A DNA stretch of 64,000 nucleotides from CAWDZK01 sp963807005 (GCA_963807005.1 CAWDZK010000002.1:62001-126000); one strand, 5' to 3'. Counted from the stretch's first letter, positions 8,717 to 17,344 are shown. The notes: generated by a model not told the origin, from the letters alone. Numbers and translations are program-made.

Positions 8717-8744
8717 CCGCCGGAACCCGGCTGCGAGCCGGCGG
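8717..8744. terminator. Possible bidirectional terminator hairpin
   Basis: CCGCCGG (8717-8723) pairs with CCGGCGG (8738-8744) between the convergent EamA and DUF5302 genes. There is no U-run, as is usual in actinobacteria. Confidence 0.35.
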
Positions 8745-8784
8745 TGAGCCACCGTCACGGTGCGGCCAGCGGCCGGTGGGGACG

Positions 8785-9015
8785 CTAGCCGCCGGACTTG
8801 CGACGGAACTGGCGCTTGGTGACGTCGTTGCTGGCCGCCGGCGCCCCGTGCCCGGACAGGTGGTCCTCCCCGTGGGCGGCCTTGTCCTTGGCCTGCTTCG
8901 CCTCCAGCGCCTCACGCATCCTGCGCTGCACGTCGTTCTCGGTCTTCGCGGGCTTCTTGGCCGCCACGGTCCGCACCTGCCCTGGGTCGTCGCCGATGCT
9001 GCTGTCGCCCCCCAT
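8785..9015 (-). CDS. DUF5302 family small protein
   Basis: A 76-residue charged protein ending TKRQFRRKSGG. The terminal RRKSGG and the EALEAKQAKDKAAHG / HGAPAA middle are the marks of DUF5302, a family of small basic actinobacterial proteins without known function. There are no membrane or secretion signals and it is rich in Lys, Ala and Asp, so likely flexible. ATG 9015 fits the family length. It lies just downstream, on the same strand, of the amidase gene. Confidence 0.85.
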   Translation of the reverse strand: MGGDSSIGDDPGQVRTVAAKKPAKTENDVQRRMREALEAKQAKDKAAHGEDHLSGHGAPAASNDVTKRQFRRKSGG

Positions 9016-9077
9016 CCTGGCAAGTCCCGGGACGGCCGCGCCTCCGGGTTCGGCTCCGGGGGCAGGTCGGCTGCCGG

Positions 9078-9839
9078 TCAGCGGCCGATCTGCGCGACGA
9101 TCCCGGCGGCGATCCCGGCGGCGTAGCGGTCCCGGCAGGCGCGCGAGGTCATGCAGCGCGCGTCCCCGCGGTTGCGCATGTTGCCCAGCTCGACCAGCAC
9201 GGTCGGGACATCGGCCGCGTTGAGGGTGCCGAGGTCCCGTCGGACGTCCAGGCCGTCGCCGCCGTACGCCGACGACACCGGGAATCCTGCGGCGAGCAGT
9301 CCCGCCCGGACCCGGACGGCGAGCCGCTTGGACGGCCGGAGGATGTCGTCGGTCCAGCCGCGTCGCAGCCCCGGCCGGATCACGAAGAACCCGTGGGTGG
9401 ACGCGGCGGCACCGTCGCCGTGGAGGGACACCTCGACGTCCGCGCCCACCCGCGCACCGAACCGGCCCCGCGTCCCCACGCAGGGGCCCCAGTCGCGGGC
9501 CGAGTTCGTGGTGCGGGTCATCCGCACGGTGGCACCCAGCGCCACCAGACGGCGCCGGAGCGCTCGCGCGGTGCGCCAGGTGAACGTCGCCTCGGGGAAG
9601 CCGCCGTGGGTGGCGGTGCCGGTCGTGTTGCACGGCTTCCAGATGCCCACGTAGACGAGCCGGTTGACCTGCCGAGGGTGCCGGCCGTTGCCCAGCTGGT
9701 GACCGGGGTCCAGGGCGACGACCCGGCCGGCGAGCGGGAGGGATGCGGCGCTCTCCGGGGCGGCCGCCGCCGCCCCGGAGCCGGCGAGCGCCGACGCGGC
9801 GAGGACGGCTGTCGCGAGGAGGACCGGGTGGGGGCGCAC
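9078..9839 (-). CDS. Secreted N-acetylmuramoyl-L-alanine amidase (Amidase_3)
   Basis: Cuts the bond between N-acetylmuramate and L-alanine in peptidoglycan, outside the membrane. From GTG 9839 the protein has about 253 residues and begins with a signal peptide (HPVLLATAVLAASALAGSGAAAAA). The Amidase_3 core shows VVALDPGHQLGN with the first zinc His. EATFTWRTARALRRRLVALGATVRMTR follows. VEVSLHGDGAAASTHGFFV carries the second His, and PTVLVELGNMRN the catalytic Glu. An upstream ATG at 9896 would overlap the divergent gene and push the signal peptide inward, so 9839 is preferred. No cell-wall binding repeat is present. Confidence 0.9.
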   Translation of the reverse strand: MRPHPVLLATAVLAASALAGSGAAAAAPESAASLPLAGRVVALDPGHQLGNGRHPRQVNRLVYVGIWKPCNTTGTATHGGFPEATFTWRTARALRRRLVALGATVRMTRTTNSARDWGPCVGTRGRFGARVGADVEVSLHGDGAAASTHGFFVIRPGLRRGWTDDILRPSKRLAVRVRAGLLAAGFPVSSAYGGDGLDVRRDLGTLNAADVPTVLVELGNMRNRGDARCMTSRACRDRYAAGIAAGIVAQIGR

Positions 9840-9906
9840 GGCACGATCCTCACCCACCCGGGTCGGACGTGGACGGTTTCGACCGATCTGCGCCATGCTC
9901 GCGGGC

Positions 9907-10575
9907 ATGACCCCCGGCCGCCGCCCCACCGAGGTGGTCCTCGAGGTGGTGCCCACCCGGGCGTTCGCCTCAGCCGTGGACTGGCCCGGCTGGTGCCGGA
10001 GCGGGCGCACCCCGGACGACGCGCTGCGCGAGCTGGCGGCGTACGCCGACCGGTACGCCCTGGTCGCCCGGTCGGCCCGCGCGCGGTTCGCCGCCGCGGC
10101 GGCCGACGAGCTCACCGTCGTCCACGAGACGCCCGGCGACGCGACCACCGGCTTCGGCGCGCCGAGCCGTCCGGCACCCACGGACTCGCGGAACCTGACC
10201 CGCGCCGAGGCCGACCGCCAGGTACGGCTGCTGCGCGCGTGCTGGGACGCCCTGGACCGGCTGGCCGTCGAGGCCCCGGAGCGGCTGCGCAAAGGCCCGC
10301 GCGGGGGCGGCCGGGACCGGGACCAGGTGGTGGCCCACGTGCTGGAGGCCGAGCGCTCCTACGCCCGTACGATCGGCGTCCGGCACCCGCCGTACCACGG
10401 CGACCCGGCCGCCGTGCGGGCCTGCCGCGCCGAGATCGAACGGGTGCTCCGGGCGGCCCGGTCCGGCGCCGTCGAGACGGGCTGGCCGGCGCGGTACTTC
10501 CTGCGCCGCGCCGCCTGGCACGTGCTGGACCATGTCTGGGAGATCGAGGACAAGTCCGAGGGGGAGCCCACATGA
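9907..10575 (+). CDS. HicB-like N-terminus joined to a DinB-like helical domain
   Basis: About 222 residues. The first 50 (EVVLEVVPTRAFASAVDWPGWCRSG followed by DDALRELAAYADRYA) look like the partial RNase-H fold of HicB antitoxins. The remainder has DQVVAHVLEAERSYARTIGV and RRAAWHVLDHVWEIEDKS, whose spaced His and Glu are what a DinB/maleylpyruvate-isomerase metal site would show. The function is unknown and no hicA toxin is adjacent. ATG 9907 is chosen over 9895 because the divergent amidase promoter needs the space. The stop overlaps the next start (ATGA). Confidence 0.75.
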   Translation: MTPGRRPTEVVLEVVPTRAFASAVDWPGWCRSGRTPDDALRELAAYADRYALVARSARARFAAAAADELTVVHETPGDATTGFGAPSRPAPTDSRNLTRAEADRQVRLLRACWDALDRLAVEAPERLRKGPRGGGRDRDQVVAHVLEAERSYARTIGVRHPPYHGDPAAVRACRAEIERVLRAARSGAVETGWPARYFLRRAAWHVLDHVWEIEDKSEGEPT

Positions 10576-11708
10576 CCACCATCCGCACCCGAGTGCTCCC
10601 GCCGGCGGCGGTGACGGTGGCACTCGGGCTGACCCTGGCGCTGGTCCCGGCGACGGCGTCGACGGCATCGACGGCGTCGGCGGCGTCGGCGGCATCGACG
10701 GCGTCGGCGGCATCGACGGCGTCGGCGGCATCGACGGCGTCGGCGGCATCGGTCCGGCCGGCTGCCTTCCCCGACCGGTCCCGGATCGACCCGGCGAGCC
10801 TGCCGCGCGGTCCGAGGGTGACAGCTCTGCACAGCGAGGGCCGCTGGATCGTCGACGGGCGGCAGCGGGTACGCACCAGCCTGGAGGGCCGCCTGCAGCT
10901 GGTGGGGCGCGCCAGGTCGGGCTACGTCGTCACGACGCAGGCCGACGACGGCCGCGACCACACCCTCTGGCGGGTCGACCCGTCCGGGACTGCGCACCGG
11001 CTGCGGAGGCTGGGCGACGCGGGTGACGACGTACGGCTCTCGCCGCGCGGCACCCGGGCGGCCTGGACCGACCAGCGCCGGGACCGCACCAGGGTCATCG
11101 TGGTCCGGACCTCCGACGGCACCCTCGTGGACGCCCGCCGGTTCCGCGGCTACCTCGAGGTGCTCGACGTCGGCAAGCGGGTCCTCCTGGACGGCATCCA
11201 GCCCGACCGGACGCTGCGGTGGCGGCCGGTGACGGACCGGGTCAGCGTCCGCCGCGGCCTGCGGCTGAGCCACGCCGACCTGGGCGCAGACCGAGCCGTC
11301 GTCGTCGTCGAGGACCTGGCGAACGGCTATGACGGGATCTGCTTCGGCTACGCGCGGCTCTCCGACCCCGGCACCCTCCTGTGGCGGTCCTGCACCGACC
11401 GGCCGCTCTCCTTCTCCCCCGACGGTCGCCGGATGGTGACGACCAACATCGAGGCCGACGGTCCCGGCACCGGACTGCTGCAGGTGCGCAGCGCCGCGAC
11501 CAACGAAGTCCGGGCCACCCTGCGGACCGGTGGCTTCTTCGTCTTCCCCTACTGGGAGCGCAACGGCTCCTTCCTCGCCCACACCTGGCGCAAGGGCAAG
11601 GCGGCCGTCGTCCGCGTCAGCCGGGACGGCACCGTCGAACGGGTGTCCCGGGTGGTCACCGAGGACGTCGGCGAGGACGCCCTGGGCTGGAGCTTCCCGC
11701 AGCCCTGA
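10572..11708 (+). CDS. Secreted beta-propeller-like protein with Ala/Ser/Thr-repeat leader
   Basis: 378 residues. A signal peptide (VLPPAAVTVALGLTLALVPATA) runs into about 30 residues made only of Ala, Ser and Thr, encoded by a near-perfect DNA repeat. The mature part has regularly spaced WRVDPSGTAHRLRRLGD, VRLSPRGTRAAWTD and LSFSPDGRRMVTTN segments, each like a TolB/WD40-type blade, so I expect an extracellular or surface beta-propeller. I recognise no catalytic motif. The start overlaps the preceding gene by four bases, so the two are probably co-translated. Confidence 0.75.
   Translation: MTTIRTRVLPPAAVTVALGLTLALVPATASTASTASAASAASTASAASTASAASTASAASVRPAAFPDRSRIDPASLPRGPRVTALHSEGRWIVDGRQRVRTSLEGRLQLVGRARSGYVVTTQADDGRDHTLWRVDPSGTAHRLRRLGDAGDDVRLSPRGTRAAWTDQRRDRTRVIVVRTSDGTLVDARRFRGYLEVLDVGKRVLLDGIQPDRTLRWRPVTDRVSVRRGLRLSHADLGADRAVVVVEDLANGYDGICFGYARLSDPGTLLWRSCTDRPLSFSPDGRRMVTTNIEADGPGTGLLQVRSAATNEVRATLRTGGFFVFPYWERNGSFLAHTWRKGKAAVVRVSRDGTVERVSRVVTEDVGEDALGWSFPQP
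10655..10752 (+). repeat. Tandem repeat inside the signal-peptide region
   Basis: About five copies of an 18-base unit of type GCATCGACGGCGTCGGCG. It is in frame and encodes alternating S-T-A-S-A-A residues just after the hydrophobic core of the leader. Such repeats gain or lose copies by slippage, changing linker length without breaking the frame. Confidence 0.8.
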
Positions 11709-11756
11709 CCGAAATCGCCGTGCGCCCGCCGACGCGCGATGGAACCCTGAGGCCTC

Positions 11757-13091
11757 GTGCCCGCCGACCAGCCTGCCGTCGACCCGCGGCGGACCCTCCG
11801 CCGGCGGCTGGCGGGCCTGCGGGTCGACCTCACCCCGCTGCGTACCTCGCGCGACTTCCGCCTGTTGTTCTGGGCCGGGACGGTGTTCTACCTCGGCGGC
11901 ATGGTCAGCTACGTCGCGCTGCCGTACCAGATCTACCAGCTGACCGGGTCGAACTTCGCGGTCGGTGCGATGGGGCTGGTCGAGCTGGCGCCGCTGGTCG
12001 TCTTCGGTCTGTACGGCGGTGCGCTGGCCGACCACGCCGACCGGCGCACGCTGCTCATCTGGACGGCCGTCGCCCAGGTCGTGCTCACCGGCGCACTGCT
12101 CGCAAACGCACTGCTGGCCGACCCCAGCGTCTGGGCGATCTACGTCGTGGGCTTCCTGATGTCGATCGCGCAGTCGCTGCAGCGGCCCTCGCGCGAGGCA
12201 CTGATCCCGCGCACCGTCCGGCACGACGAGCTGCCGGCGGCCGTCGCGGTGTCGTCGCTCGGCATGCAGATCGGGACCCTCCTCGGTCCGGCGCTGGGCG
12301 GCCTGCTCGTCGCCACCGTCGGCGTGCCGTGGGCGTACGCCGTCGACACCACCGGTCTCGTGCTGGCCACCATGTTGTTCGCGGCGCTGCGCCGCTACCC
12401 GCCGACGGACACCAGCACCCCTCCGAGCATCGCCGGGATCGTCGAGGGCATCCGCTACGCCGTCGGACGCAAGGACCTGCTCGGAACGTACGTGATCGAC
12501 ATGGTCGCGATGTTCATGGCGATGCCGATCGTGCTGTTCCCCGCCTTCGCCCAGGACGTCCTCGAGCAGCCGAAGGCGCTCGGGCTGCTCTACACCGCCG
12601 AGAGCGTCGGCACGATGATCGCGACCCTCACCAGCGGCTGGACCTCACGCTTCCACCACCACGGCCGGGCGGTCGTCGTGGCCTCGATGGTGTGGGGCGG
12701 CGCCATCGCGCTGGCCGGGCTGGCCCCGTCGGTGTGGGTGGCGCTGGTGTTCCTGGTGGTCGCCGGCGGCGCCGACATGATCAGCGGCATCTTCCGCGGC
12801 ACGATCTGGCACCAGACCATCCCGGACGAGAAGCGCGGCCGGCTGGCGGGCATCGAGATGCTCTCGTACTCCATCGGGCCGCTCGGCGGGCAGGCGCGCT
12901 CGGGTCTGGTCGCCGACGCCACCACGGTGCGGACCTCGATCGTGAGCGGCGGCGTCCTCTGCGTCGTCGGCGTGGCGGCCACAACGGCCTGGCTGCGCGA
13001 CTTCTGGCGTTACGACGCGCAGACCGACGAGCACGCGGTGCACGAGCGCGAGCTGCGCGCCGCCCGCGCCGAGGCCGGCACCGACCGCTAG
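11757..13091 (+). CDS. MFS transporter, MFS_3 / EntS-like branch
   Basis: A 444-residue, 12-segment membrane protein. LRTSRDFRLLFWAGTVFYLGG at the N-terminus, GGALADHADRRTLLIWTAV (motif A) and QSLQRPSREALIPRTV are typical of the transmembrane secretion effector (MFS_3) branch that includes the enterobactin exporter EntS. The C-terminal tail is charged and cytosolic. It is probably an exporter of a small molecule; no siderophore genes are nearby, so the substrate is open. GTG 11757 is the start. It converges with the gene at 13294 across a large palindrome. Confidence 0.88.
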   Translation: MPADQPAVDPRRTLRRRLAGLRVDLTPLRTSRDFRLLFWAGTVFYLGGMVSYVALPYQIYQLTGSNFAVGAMGLVELAPLVVFGLYGGALADHADRRTLLIWTAVAQVVLTGALLANALLADPSVWAIYVVGFLMSIAQSLQRPSREALIPRTVRHDELPAAVAVSSLGMQIGTLLGPALGGLLVATVGVPWAYAVDTTGLVLATMLFAALRRYPPTDTSTPPSIAGIVEGIRYAVGRKDLLGTYVIDMVAMFMAMPIVLFPAFAQDVLEQPKALGLLYTAESVGTMIATLTSGWTSRFHHHGRAVVVASMVWGGAIALAGLAPSVWVALVFLVVAGGADMISGIFRGTIWHQTIPDEKRGRLAGIEMLSYSIGPLGGQARSGLVADATTVRTSIVSGGVLCVVGVAATTAWLRDFWRYDAQTDEHAVHERELRAARAEAGTDR

Positions 13092-13106
13092 CCCACCGCC
13101 CGCCGT

Positions 13107-13174
13107 ACCCGCCCACAGACCGCACCCGCCCGCAGACCGCACCCGCCCACAGACCGCACGCGCCCACAGACCGC
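13107..13174 (+). repeat. Four tandem 17-bp repeats
   Basis: Unit ACCCGCCCACAGACCGC in four head-to-tail copies (13107, 13124, 13141, 13158), each with at most one change. The array ends where the left arm of palindromic element 3 begins and forms its C-rich left flank. Confidence 0.85.
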
Positions 13175-13245
13175 TCGTTTGCGACCTCCGCCCCCGACAC
13201 GCCGTCCCTTGGACGGCGTGTCGGGGCGCCAGGTCGCAAACGAGC
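13173..13245. repeat. Palindromic element 3: double perfect stem (15 + 16 bp)
   Basis: Outer arms 13173-13187 (GCTCGTTTGCGACCT) and 13231-13245 are perfect. Inner arms 13192-13207 (CCCCGACACGCCGTCC) and 13211-13226 are also perfect, with a 3-base loop. It lies between convergent genes with a C-rich left and G-rich right flank. It could terminate transcription both ways. Confidence 0.8.
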
Positions 13246-13293
13246 ACCCCGGGGTGGCTTGGGCGCGGGGTGTGGTGGTCGGCCGGGCCGGGC

Positions 13294-13668
13294 TCAGTCG
13301 TGCCGGAAGCCGCCGAGGAAGCGGCGGAACACACCGCCTTCGCGGGGCAACGGCGCGGCCGGCGGCGGCGCCGTCGGGCGCTGCCGGGCGACCGGCTTGT
13401 CGTAGTCGGTGCGGACGATCGCGTCGATGACCTGCTCGTCGTCGAAGTCCTCGGAGCCCTCGATCTGCGGCACGAAGCCGACCAGCATCCCGTCGCGCAT
13501 CACCTGGGCCTCCAGGTGCAGGGTGCCGTCGCTGTCCCACACCGCGGTGCGCCCACCGGGGAGCCGCACCGCGATGCCGAACTGGTAGACGTTCACCTTC
13601 TCCAGGCCGGCGTCGACACCGCGCGCCCGCAGCGCGTCGACGACCCGTCGGGCCCGCAGCTCCTCCAC
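13294..13668 (-). CDS. Small conserved actinobacterial protein of unknown function
   Basis: 124 residues from GTG 13668. ELRARRVVDALRARGVDAGLEKVNVYQFGIAVRL, then AVWDSDGTLHLEAQVMRDGMLVGFVPQIEG, read like a compact alpha/beta domain. The tail is Pro/Ala-rich and ends FRRFLGGFRHD, a basic amphipathic patch. I know no function for it. Start 13668 is preferred to 13692 because TAGGGT ends exactly 7 bases before it on the minus strand. It is flanked on both sides by palindromic elements. Confidence 0.72.
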   Translation of the reverse strand: MEELRARRVVDALRARGVDAGLEKVNVYQFGIAVRLPGGRTAVWDSDGTLHLEAQVMRDGMLVGFVPQIEGSEDFDDEQVIDAIVRTDYDKPVARQRPTAPPPAAPLPREGGVFRRFLGGFRHD

Positions 13669-13675
13669 ACGCCCG

Positions 13676-13681
13676 ACCCTA
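13676..13681 (-). promoter_or_regulatory. -10 hexamer TAGGGT deciding the start at 13668
   Basis: Read on the minus strand; 7 bases to GTG 13668. It lies inside the longer reading frame that begins at 13692, which argues against that longer start. Confidence 0.5.
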
Positions 13682-13755
13682 ACCGGCCGCACCGGGGCGC
13701 TGCCGCCTGCCGCTGCCGCCTGCCGCCTCGCCCGCTACGCCCGCTACGCCGTCGC

Positions 13756-13812
13756 CGAGTGGTGGGTCCGGCAGGCAGATCCGGGCATGAAGGGTGCCGA
13801 ACCCACCACTCG
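13756..13812. repeat. Palindromic element 4, with G-run flank
   Basis: Arms CGAGTGGTGGGT (13756-13767) and 13801-13812 are perfect. After one mismatch, CGGCA (13769-13773) pairs with TGCCG (13795-13799). The right flank 13813-13868 is almost continuous G broken by single T or C, a strong G-quadruplex candidate. It lies between two minus-strand genes, behind the aldo/keto reductase. Confidence 0.75.
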
Positions 13813-13878
13813 CGGGGGGGGTGGGTGGGTGGTGGGGGGCGGGGGGTGTGTGTTGGGGGGCGGGCGGGTCGCGGTGGG

Positions 13879-14925
13879 TCAGGTGGCGCTGGAGCGGGCC
13901 CAGAGGTTGATGCCGCTGTCGACGGCGTGCTGCTCTATCTCGGCCAGCTCCTCGTCGGTGAAGCCGAGCCGGTCGGCCGCGGCGAGGTTGTCGTCGAGCT
14001 GGCCGACGCTGCTCGCCCCGATGAGCACCGACGTGACACGACTGTCGCGCAGGATCCAGGCCAAGGCCATCTGGGCGAGGGTCTGACCGCGCCCCCGGGC
14101 GATCTCGTTCAACGCGCGCACGTGCGCCAGGCTCGCGTCGCTGAGCAGCTCCGGGTCGAGCGACTTTCCCTGTGCTGCCCGCGACCCCTCGGGGATGCCG
14201 TTCAGGTACCGGTCCGTGAGCATCCCCTGGGCGAGCGGCGAGAACGCGATGCAGCCGATGCCCTCCTCGCCGAGCACGTCGAGCAGCGACGGGTCGCCGT
14301 CCTCGACCCAGCGGTTGAGCATCGAGTACGACGGCTGGTGGATGAGCAGCGGCACGCCCAGGTCCCGCATCAGCGCCGCCGCCTCCCGGGTCCGCTCAGC
14401 GGAGTACGACGAGATGCCGGCATAGGTGGCCCGGCCGGACCGCACCGCGTCCGCCAGCGCCCCCATCGTCTCCTCGAGCGGGGTGTCCGGGTCACTGCGG
14501 TGGGAGTAGAAGATGTCGACGTGGTCCAGGCCGAGCCGGGCCAGGCTCTGGTCCAGCGAGCCCAGCAGGTACTTCCGGGAGCCGCCGTCGCCGTACGGCC
14601 CGGGCCACATGTCGTAGCCCGCCTTGGTCGAGATGACCAGCTCGTCGCGGTACGGCCGGAAGTCCTCGCGCATGATCCGGCCGAAGTTGGTCTCGGCCGA
14701 GCCGTACGGCGGGCCGTAGTTGTTGGCGAGGTCGAAGTGCGTGACCCCGCGGTCGAAGGCCCGGCGCAGGATCGCCCGCTGCGTCTCGAGCGGCTTGTCG
14801 TCGCCGAAGTTGTGCCACAGCCCCAGCGAGACCGCCGGAAGCACGAGACCGCTGCGGCCGCAGCGGCGGTAGGGGTGCGGTCCGTAGCGGTCCGCGGCGG
14901 GCCGGTAGGCCGGTTCGGTCGTCAT
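13879..14925 (-). CDS. Aldo/keto reductase, L-glyceraldehyde 3-phosphate reductase type
   Basis: A 348-residue NADPH-dependent TIM-barrel reductase. YRRCGRSGLVLPAVSLGLWHNFGDD, FDLANNYGPPYGSAE with the catalytic Asp and Tyr, ISTKAGYDMWPGPYG with the Lys, and DIFYSHRSDPDTPLEE with the His complete the tetrad. Together they are characteristic of the YghZ/Gpr group, which detoxifies L-glyceraldehyde 3-phosphate and methylglyoxal. SPLAQGMLTDRYLNGIP and VLIGASSVGQLDDNLAA are the cofactor-binding C-terminus. ATG 14925 has GAGG upstream; an ATG nine bases earlier (14934) is possible. Confidence 0.93.
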   Translation of the reverse strand: MTTEPAYRPAADRYGPHPYRRCGRSGLVLPAVSLGLWHNFGDDKPLETQRAILRRAFDRGVTHFDLANNYGPPYGSAETNFGRIMREDFRPYRDELVISTKAGYDMWPGPYGDGGSRKYLLGSLDQSLARLGLDHVDIFYSHRSDPDTPLEETMGALADAVRSGRATYAGISSYSAERTREAAALMRDLGVPLLIHQPSYSMLNRWVEDGDPSLLDVLGEEGIGCIAFSPLAQGMLTDRYLNGIPEGSRAAQGKSLDPELLSDASLAHVRALNEIARGRGQTLAQMALAWILRDSRVTSVLIGASSVGQLDDNLAAADRLGFTDEELAEIEQHAVDSGINLWARSSAT

Positions 14926-15041
14926 GGACGGCATCCTCGCAAACGACCACCGGGCTGAGCAGGCGGGTTGTGGGGTCCGGCAGGCACGGACGCCCCGGGT
15001 GCGGCAAGATGGACGGCCATGTCCCCGGGGATCCGCACCAG

Positions 15042-17273
15042 ATGAGCGACGAGGTCGCGCTCGAGCAGGAGTACGTCGACATCCTGTACCGGCGGCTTGA
15101 CGACCTGCGCTCCCGCACGGCCACCGAGCTCGCCTCGGTCCGCCGCGCCGGGCCGTCGGGGACCCACCAGAACCGCTCCGAGCGTGACTCGTTCGCCACC
15201 CTGCACGAGATGCGGCTGGCCCAGCTCGAGGCGGTCGAGGACCGGCTGGCGTTCGGCCGGGTCGACCTGCGCGACGGGGCCAGCCGCTACATCGGCCGGA
15301 TCGGGCTGTCCGACGACGAGCAGACCCAGCTCCTCGTCGACTGGCGCGCCCCGGCCTCGCGCGACTTCTACCAGGCGACCGCGGCCTCCCCCGGCGAGGT
15401 CGTCCGACGCCGGCACCTGGCGACCCGCGGCCGGGCCGTGACCGGCGTCGAGGACGAGGCGCTCGACCTGGACGCCCTGGACAACGCGCAGCGCAGCTCG
15501 CTCACCGGCGAGGGCGCCCTGCTGGCCGCTGTCGGGGCACACCGGACCGGTCGGATGGGCGACATCGTCGCGACCATCCAGGCCGAGCAGGACCGGGTCA
15601 TCCGCAGCGACCTGGCCGGTCCGCTGGTCGTGCAGGGCGGCCCGGGAACAGGCAAGACCGCCGTCGCGCTGCACCGCGCGGCGTACCTGCTCTACACCCA
15701 CCGCGAGCGGCTGGCCCGGCACGGCGTGCTGCTCGTCGGGCCGAACCCGCTGTTCCTTCGCTACATCGAGCAGGTGCTGCCCTCGCTCGGCGAGACCGGC
15801 GTCGTGCTGTCGACCGCGGCCGAGCTGTACCCCGGCGTCGTGGGTGTCGAGGAGACCGACGCCGAGGTGGCCGCCCTCAAGGGAGACCTGCGGATGGCCC
15901 GGGTGCTGGCCCGCGCCGTGCGAGCCCGGCAGCGGGTCCCGCAGGGCAGCCGGACCCTCGCCGTCGGCAGCCAGCGGCTCACCCTCACGCCCGGGGACGT
16001 TGCCGGTGCCCGGTCACGGGCGCGGCGCAGCCGCAAGCCGCACAACCAGGCGCGTGAGGGCTTCCTCCGCGACCTGCTCGGCCTGCTCGCCGGCCGGTTG
16101 GCCGCCGCGATCGGCACCACGCTCACCGACGACAACCGCGAGGACATGCAGGAGGAGCTGCGGGACTCGGCGGACGTACGCCGCGAGCTCAACCTGGCTT
16201 GGATGCCGCTCACGCCCGAACAGGTGCTCTCGGCCCTGTTCGCCGACCCCGACCGGCTGGCCGCGGCCGGTGCCGAGGACCTCGACCGCCACGAGCTGGC
16301 GCTCCTGCACCGCGAGCCGGGCGCAGCGTGGACGGTCGCCGACGTCGCGCTGCTGGACGAGCTGGCCGAGCTGCTCGGCGACGTCCGGGGCACCGACCGG
16401 GCAGCCGAGGCCGCCGCCCGCGCGCAGCGGGCGGAGGACCTCGCCAACGCCGCGGCCGCGCTGCGCAACGTGGACTCCGCGATCCGGCCGTCGGCCGAGC
16501 AGCTGGCCGACCGGTTCGCCGAGAGCGACCCGTCGCTGACGGTCGCCGAGCGGGCCGAGGCGGACCGGACCTGGGCCTACGGGCACCTGGTGGTCGACGA
16601 GGCGCAGGAGCTGTCCCCGATGACCTGGCGGCTGCTGATGCGCCGCTGCCCCTCCCGGTCGATGACGCTCGTCGGCGACGTCGCGCAGGTCGGGTCCGCC
16701 GCGGGCGCGTCCTCCTGGGGCGAGGTGCTGGACCGCTACGTGCAGGACCGCTGGCGGATCGAGCTGCTCACCGTGAACTACCGCACACCCGCCCAGGTGA
16801 TGCAGCTGGCCAGCGACATGCTGGCCGCCGCCGGAGTGGACGCCCCCACCCCCGAGTCGGTGCGCGAAGGCGACTGGAAGCCGCTGGCGCAGCAGATCCG
16901 CCGCGACGACCTGACCGGTGTCCTCGACGCGCTCCACGCCGAGCTGGACCTGCTCGGCGAGGGCCGCCTCGCCGTGGTCACCGCGCGGGGAGCCGCCGAC
17001 GACCTGCGCGCCCGGCTCTCCGAGTCCCTGCCCGCCGGCACGATCGGCTCGGGCCGCGCGACCCTGGAGGCCGCGGTCTCGGTGCTCACGGTCGAAGAGG
17101 TCAAGGGCCTGGAGTTCGACGCGGTGGTCGTGATCGAGCCGGGCGACGTGCTGGCCGCCTCGGCCCGCGGCGCCAACGACCTGTACGTCGCGCTGACCCG
17201 GCCCACCCAGCGGCTGCGGGTGCTGCACTCGGACCCGCTGCCGCCCGGCCTCACCGGCCTCGCGACGGTCTGA
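15042..17273 (+). CDS. helR: RNA polymerase recycling motor ATPase, HelD/HelR type
   Basis: About 743 residues of UvrD/HelD-like superfamily 1. An N-terminal coiled-coil (VALEQEYVDILYRRLDDLRSRT) would enter the RNA polymerase secondary channel. The Walker A GGPGTGKTAVALHRAAYLLY is near residue 199, Walker B LVVDEAQELSPM near 523, then SMTLVGDVAQ, ELLTVNYRTPAQVM and VEEVKGLEFDAVVV. These proteins pull stalled RNA polymerase off DNA, and relatives in mycobacteria and Streptomyces contribute to rifamycin tolerance. ATG 15042 (MSDEV) matches family starts; ATG 15009 would add 11 residues. Family firm, drug role inferred from relatives. Confidence 0.92.
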   Translation: MSDEVALEQEYVDILYRRLDDLRSRTATELASVRRAGPSGTHQNRSERDSFATLHEMRLAQLEAVEDRLAFGRVDLRDGASRYIGRIGLSDDEQTQLLVDWRAPASRDFYQATAASPGEVVRRRHLATRGRAVTGVEDEALDLDALDNAQRSSLTGEGALLAAVGAHRTGRMGDIVATIQAEQDRVIRSDLAGPLVVQGGPGTGKTAVALHRAAYLLYTHRERLARHGVLLVGPNPLFLRYIEQVLPSLGETGVVLSTAAELYPGVVGVEETDAEVAALKGDLRMARVLARAVRARQRVPQGSRTLAVGSQRLTLTPGDVAGARSRARRSRKPHNQAREGFLRDLLGLLAGRLAAAIGTTLTDDNREDMQEELRDSADVRRELNLAWMPLTPEQVLSALFADPDRLAAAGAEDLDRHELALLHREPGAAWTVADVALLDELAELLGDVRGTDRAAEAAARAQRAEDLANAAAALRNVDSAIRPSAEQLADRFAESDPSLTVAERAEADRTWAYGHLVVDEAQELSPMTWRLLMRRCPSRSMTLVGDVAQVGSAAGASSWGEVLDRYVQDRWRIELLTVNYRTPAQVMQLASDMLAAAGVDAPTPESVREGDWKPLAQQIRRDDLTGVLDALHAELDLLGEGRLAVVTARGAADDLRARLSESLPAGTIGSGRATLEAAVSVLTVEEVKGLEFDAVVVIEPGDVLAASARGANDLYVALTRPTQRLRVLHSDPLPPGLTGLATV

Positions 17274-17344
17274 GCCTGTCGGACCGGCGCACCGGCGGAC
17301 CGGTCGGGCGCAACGGTCCGGGTGACGTCCGCCGGCGGAGCGGG

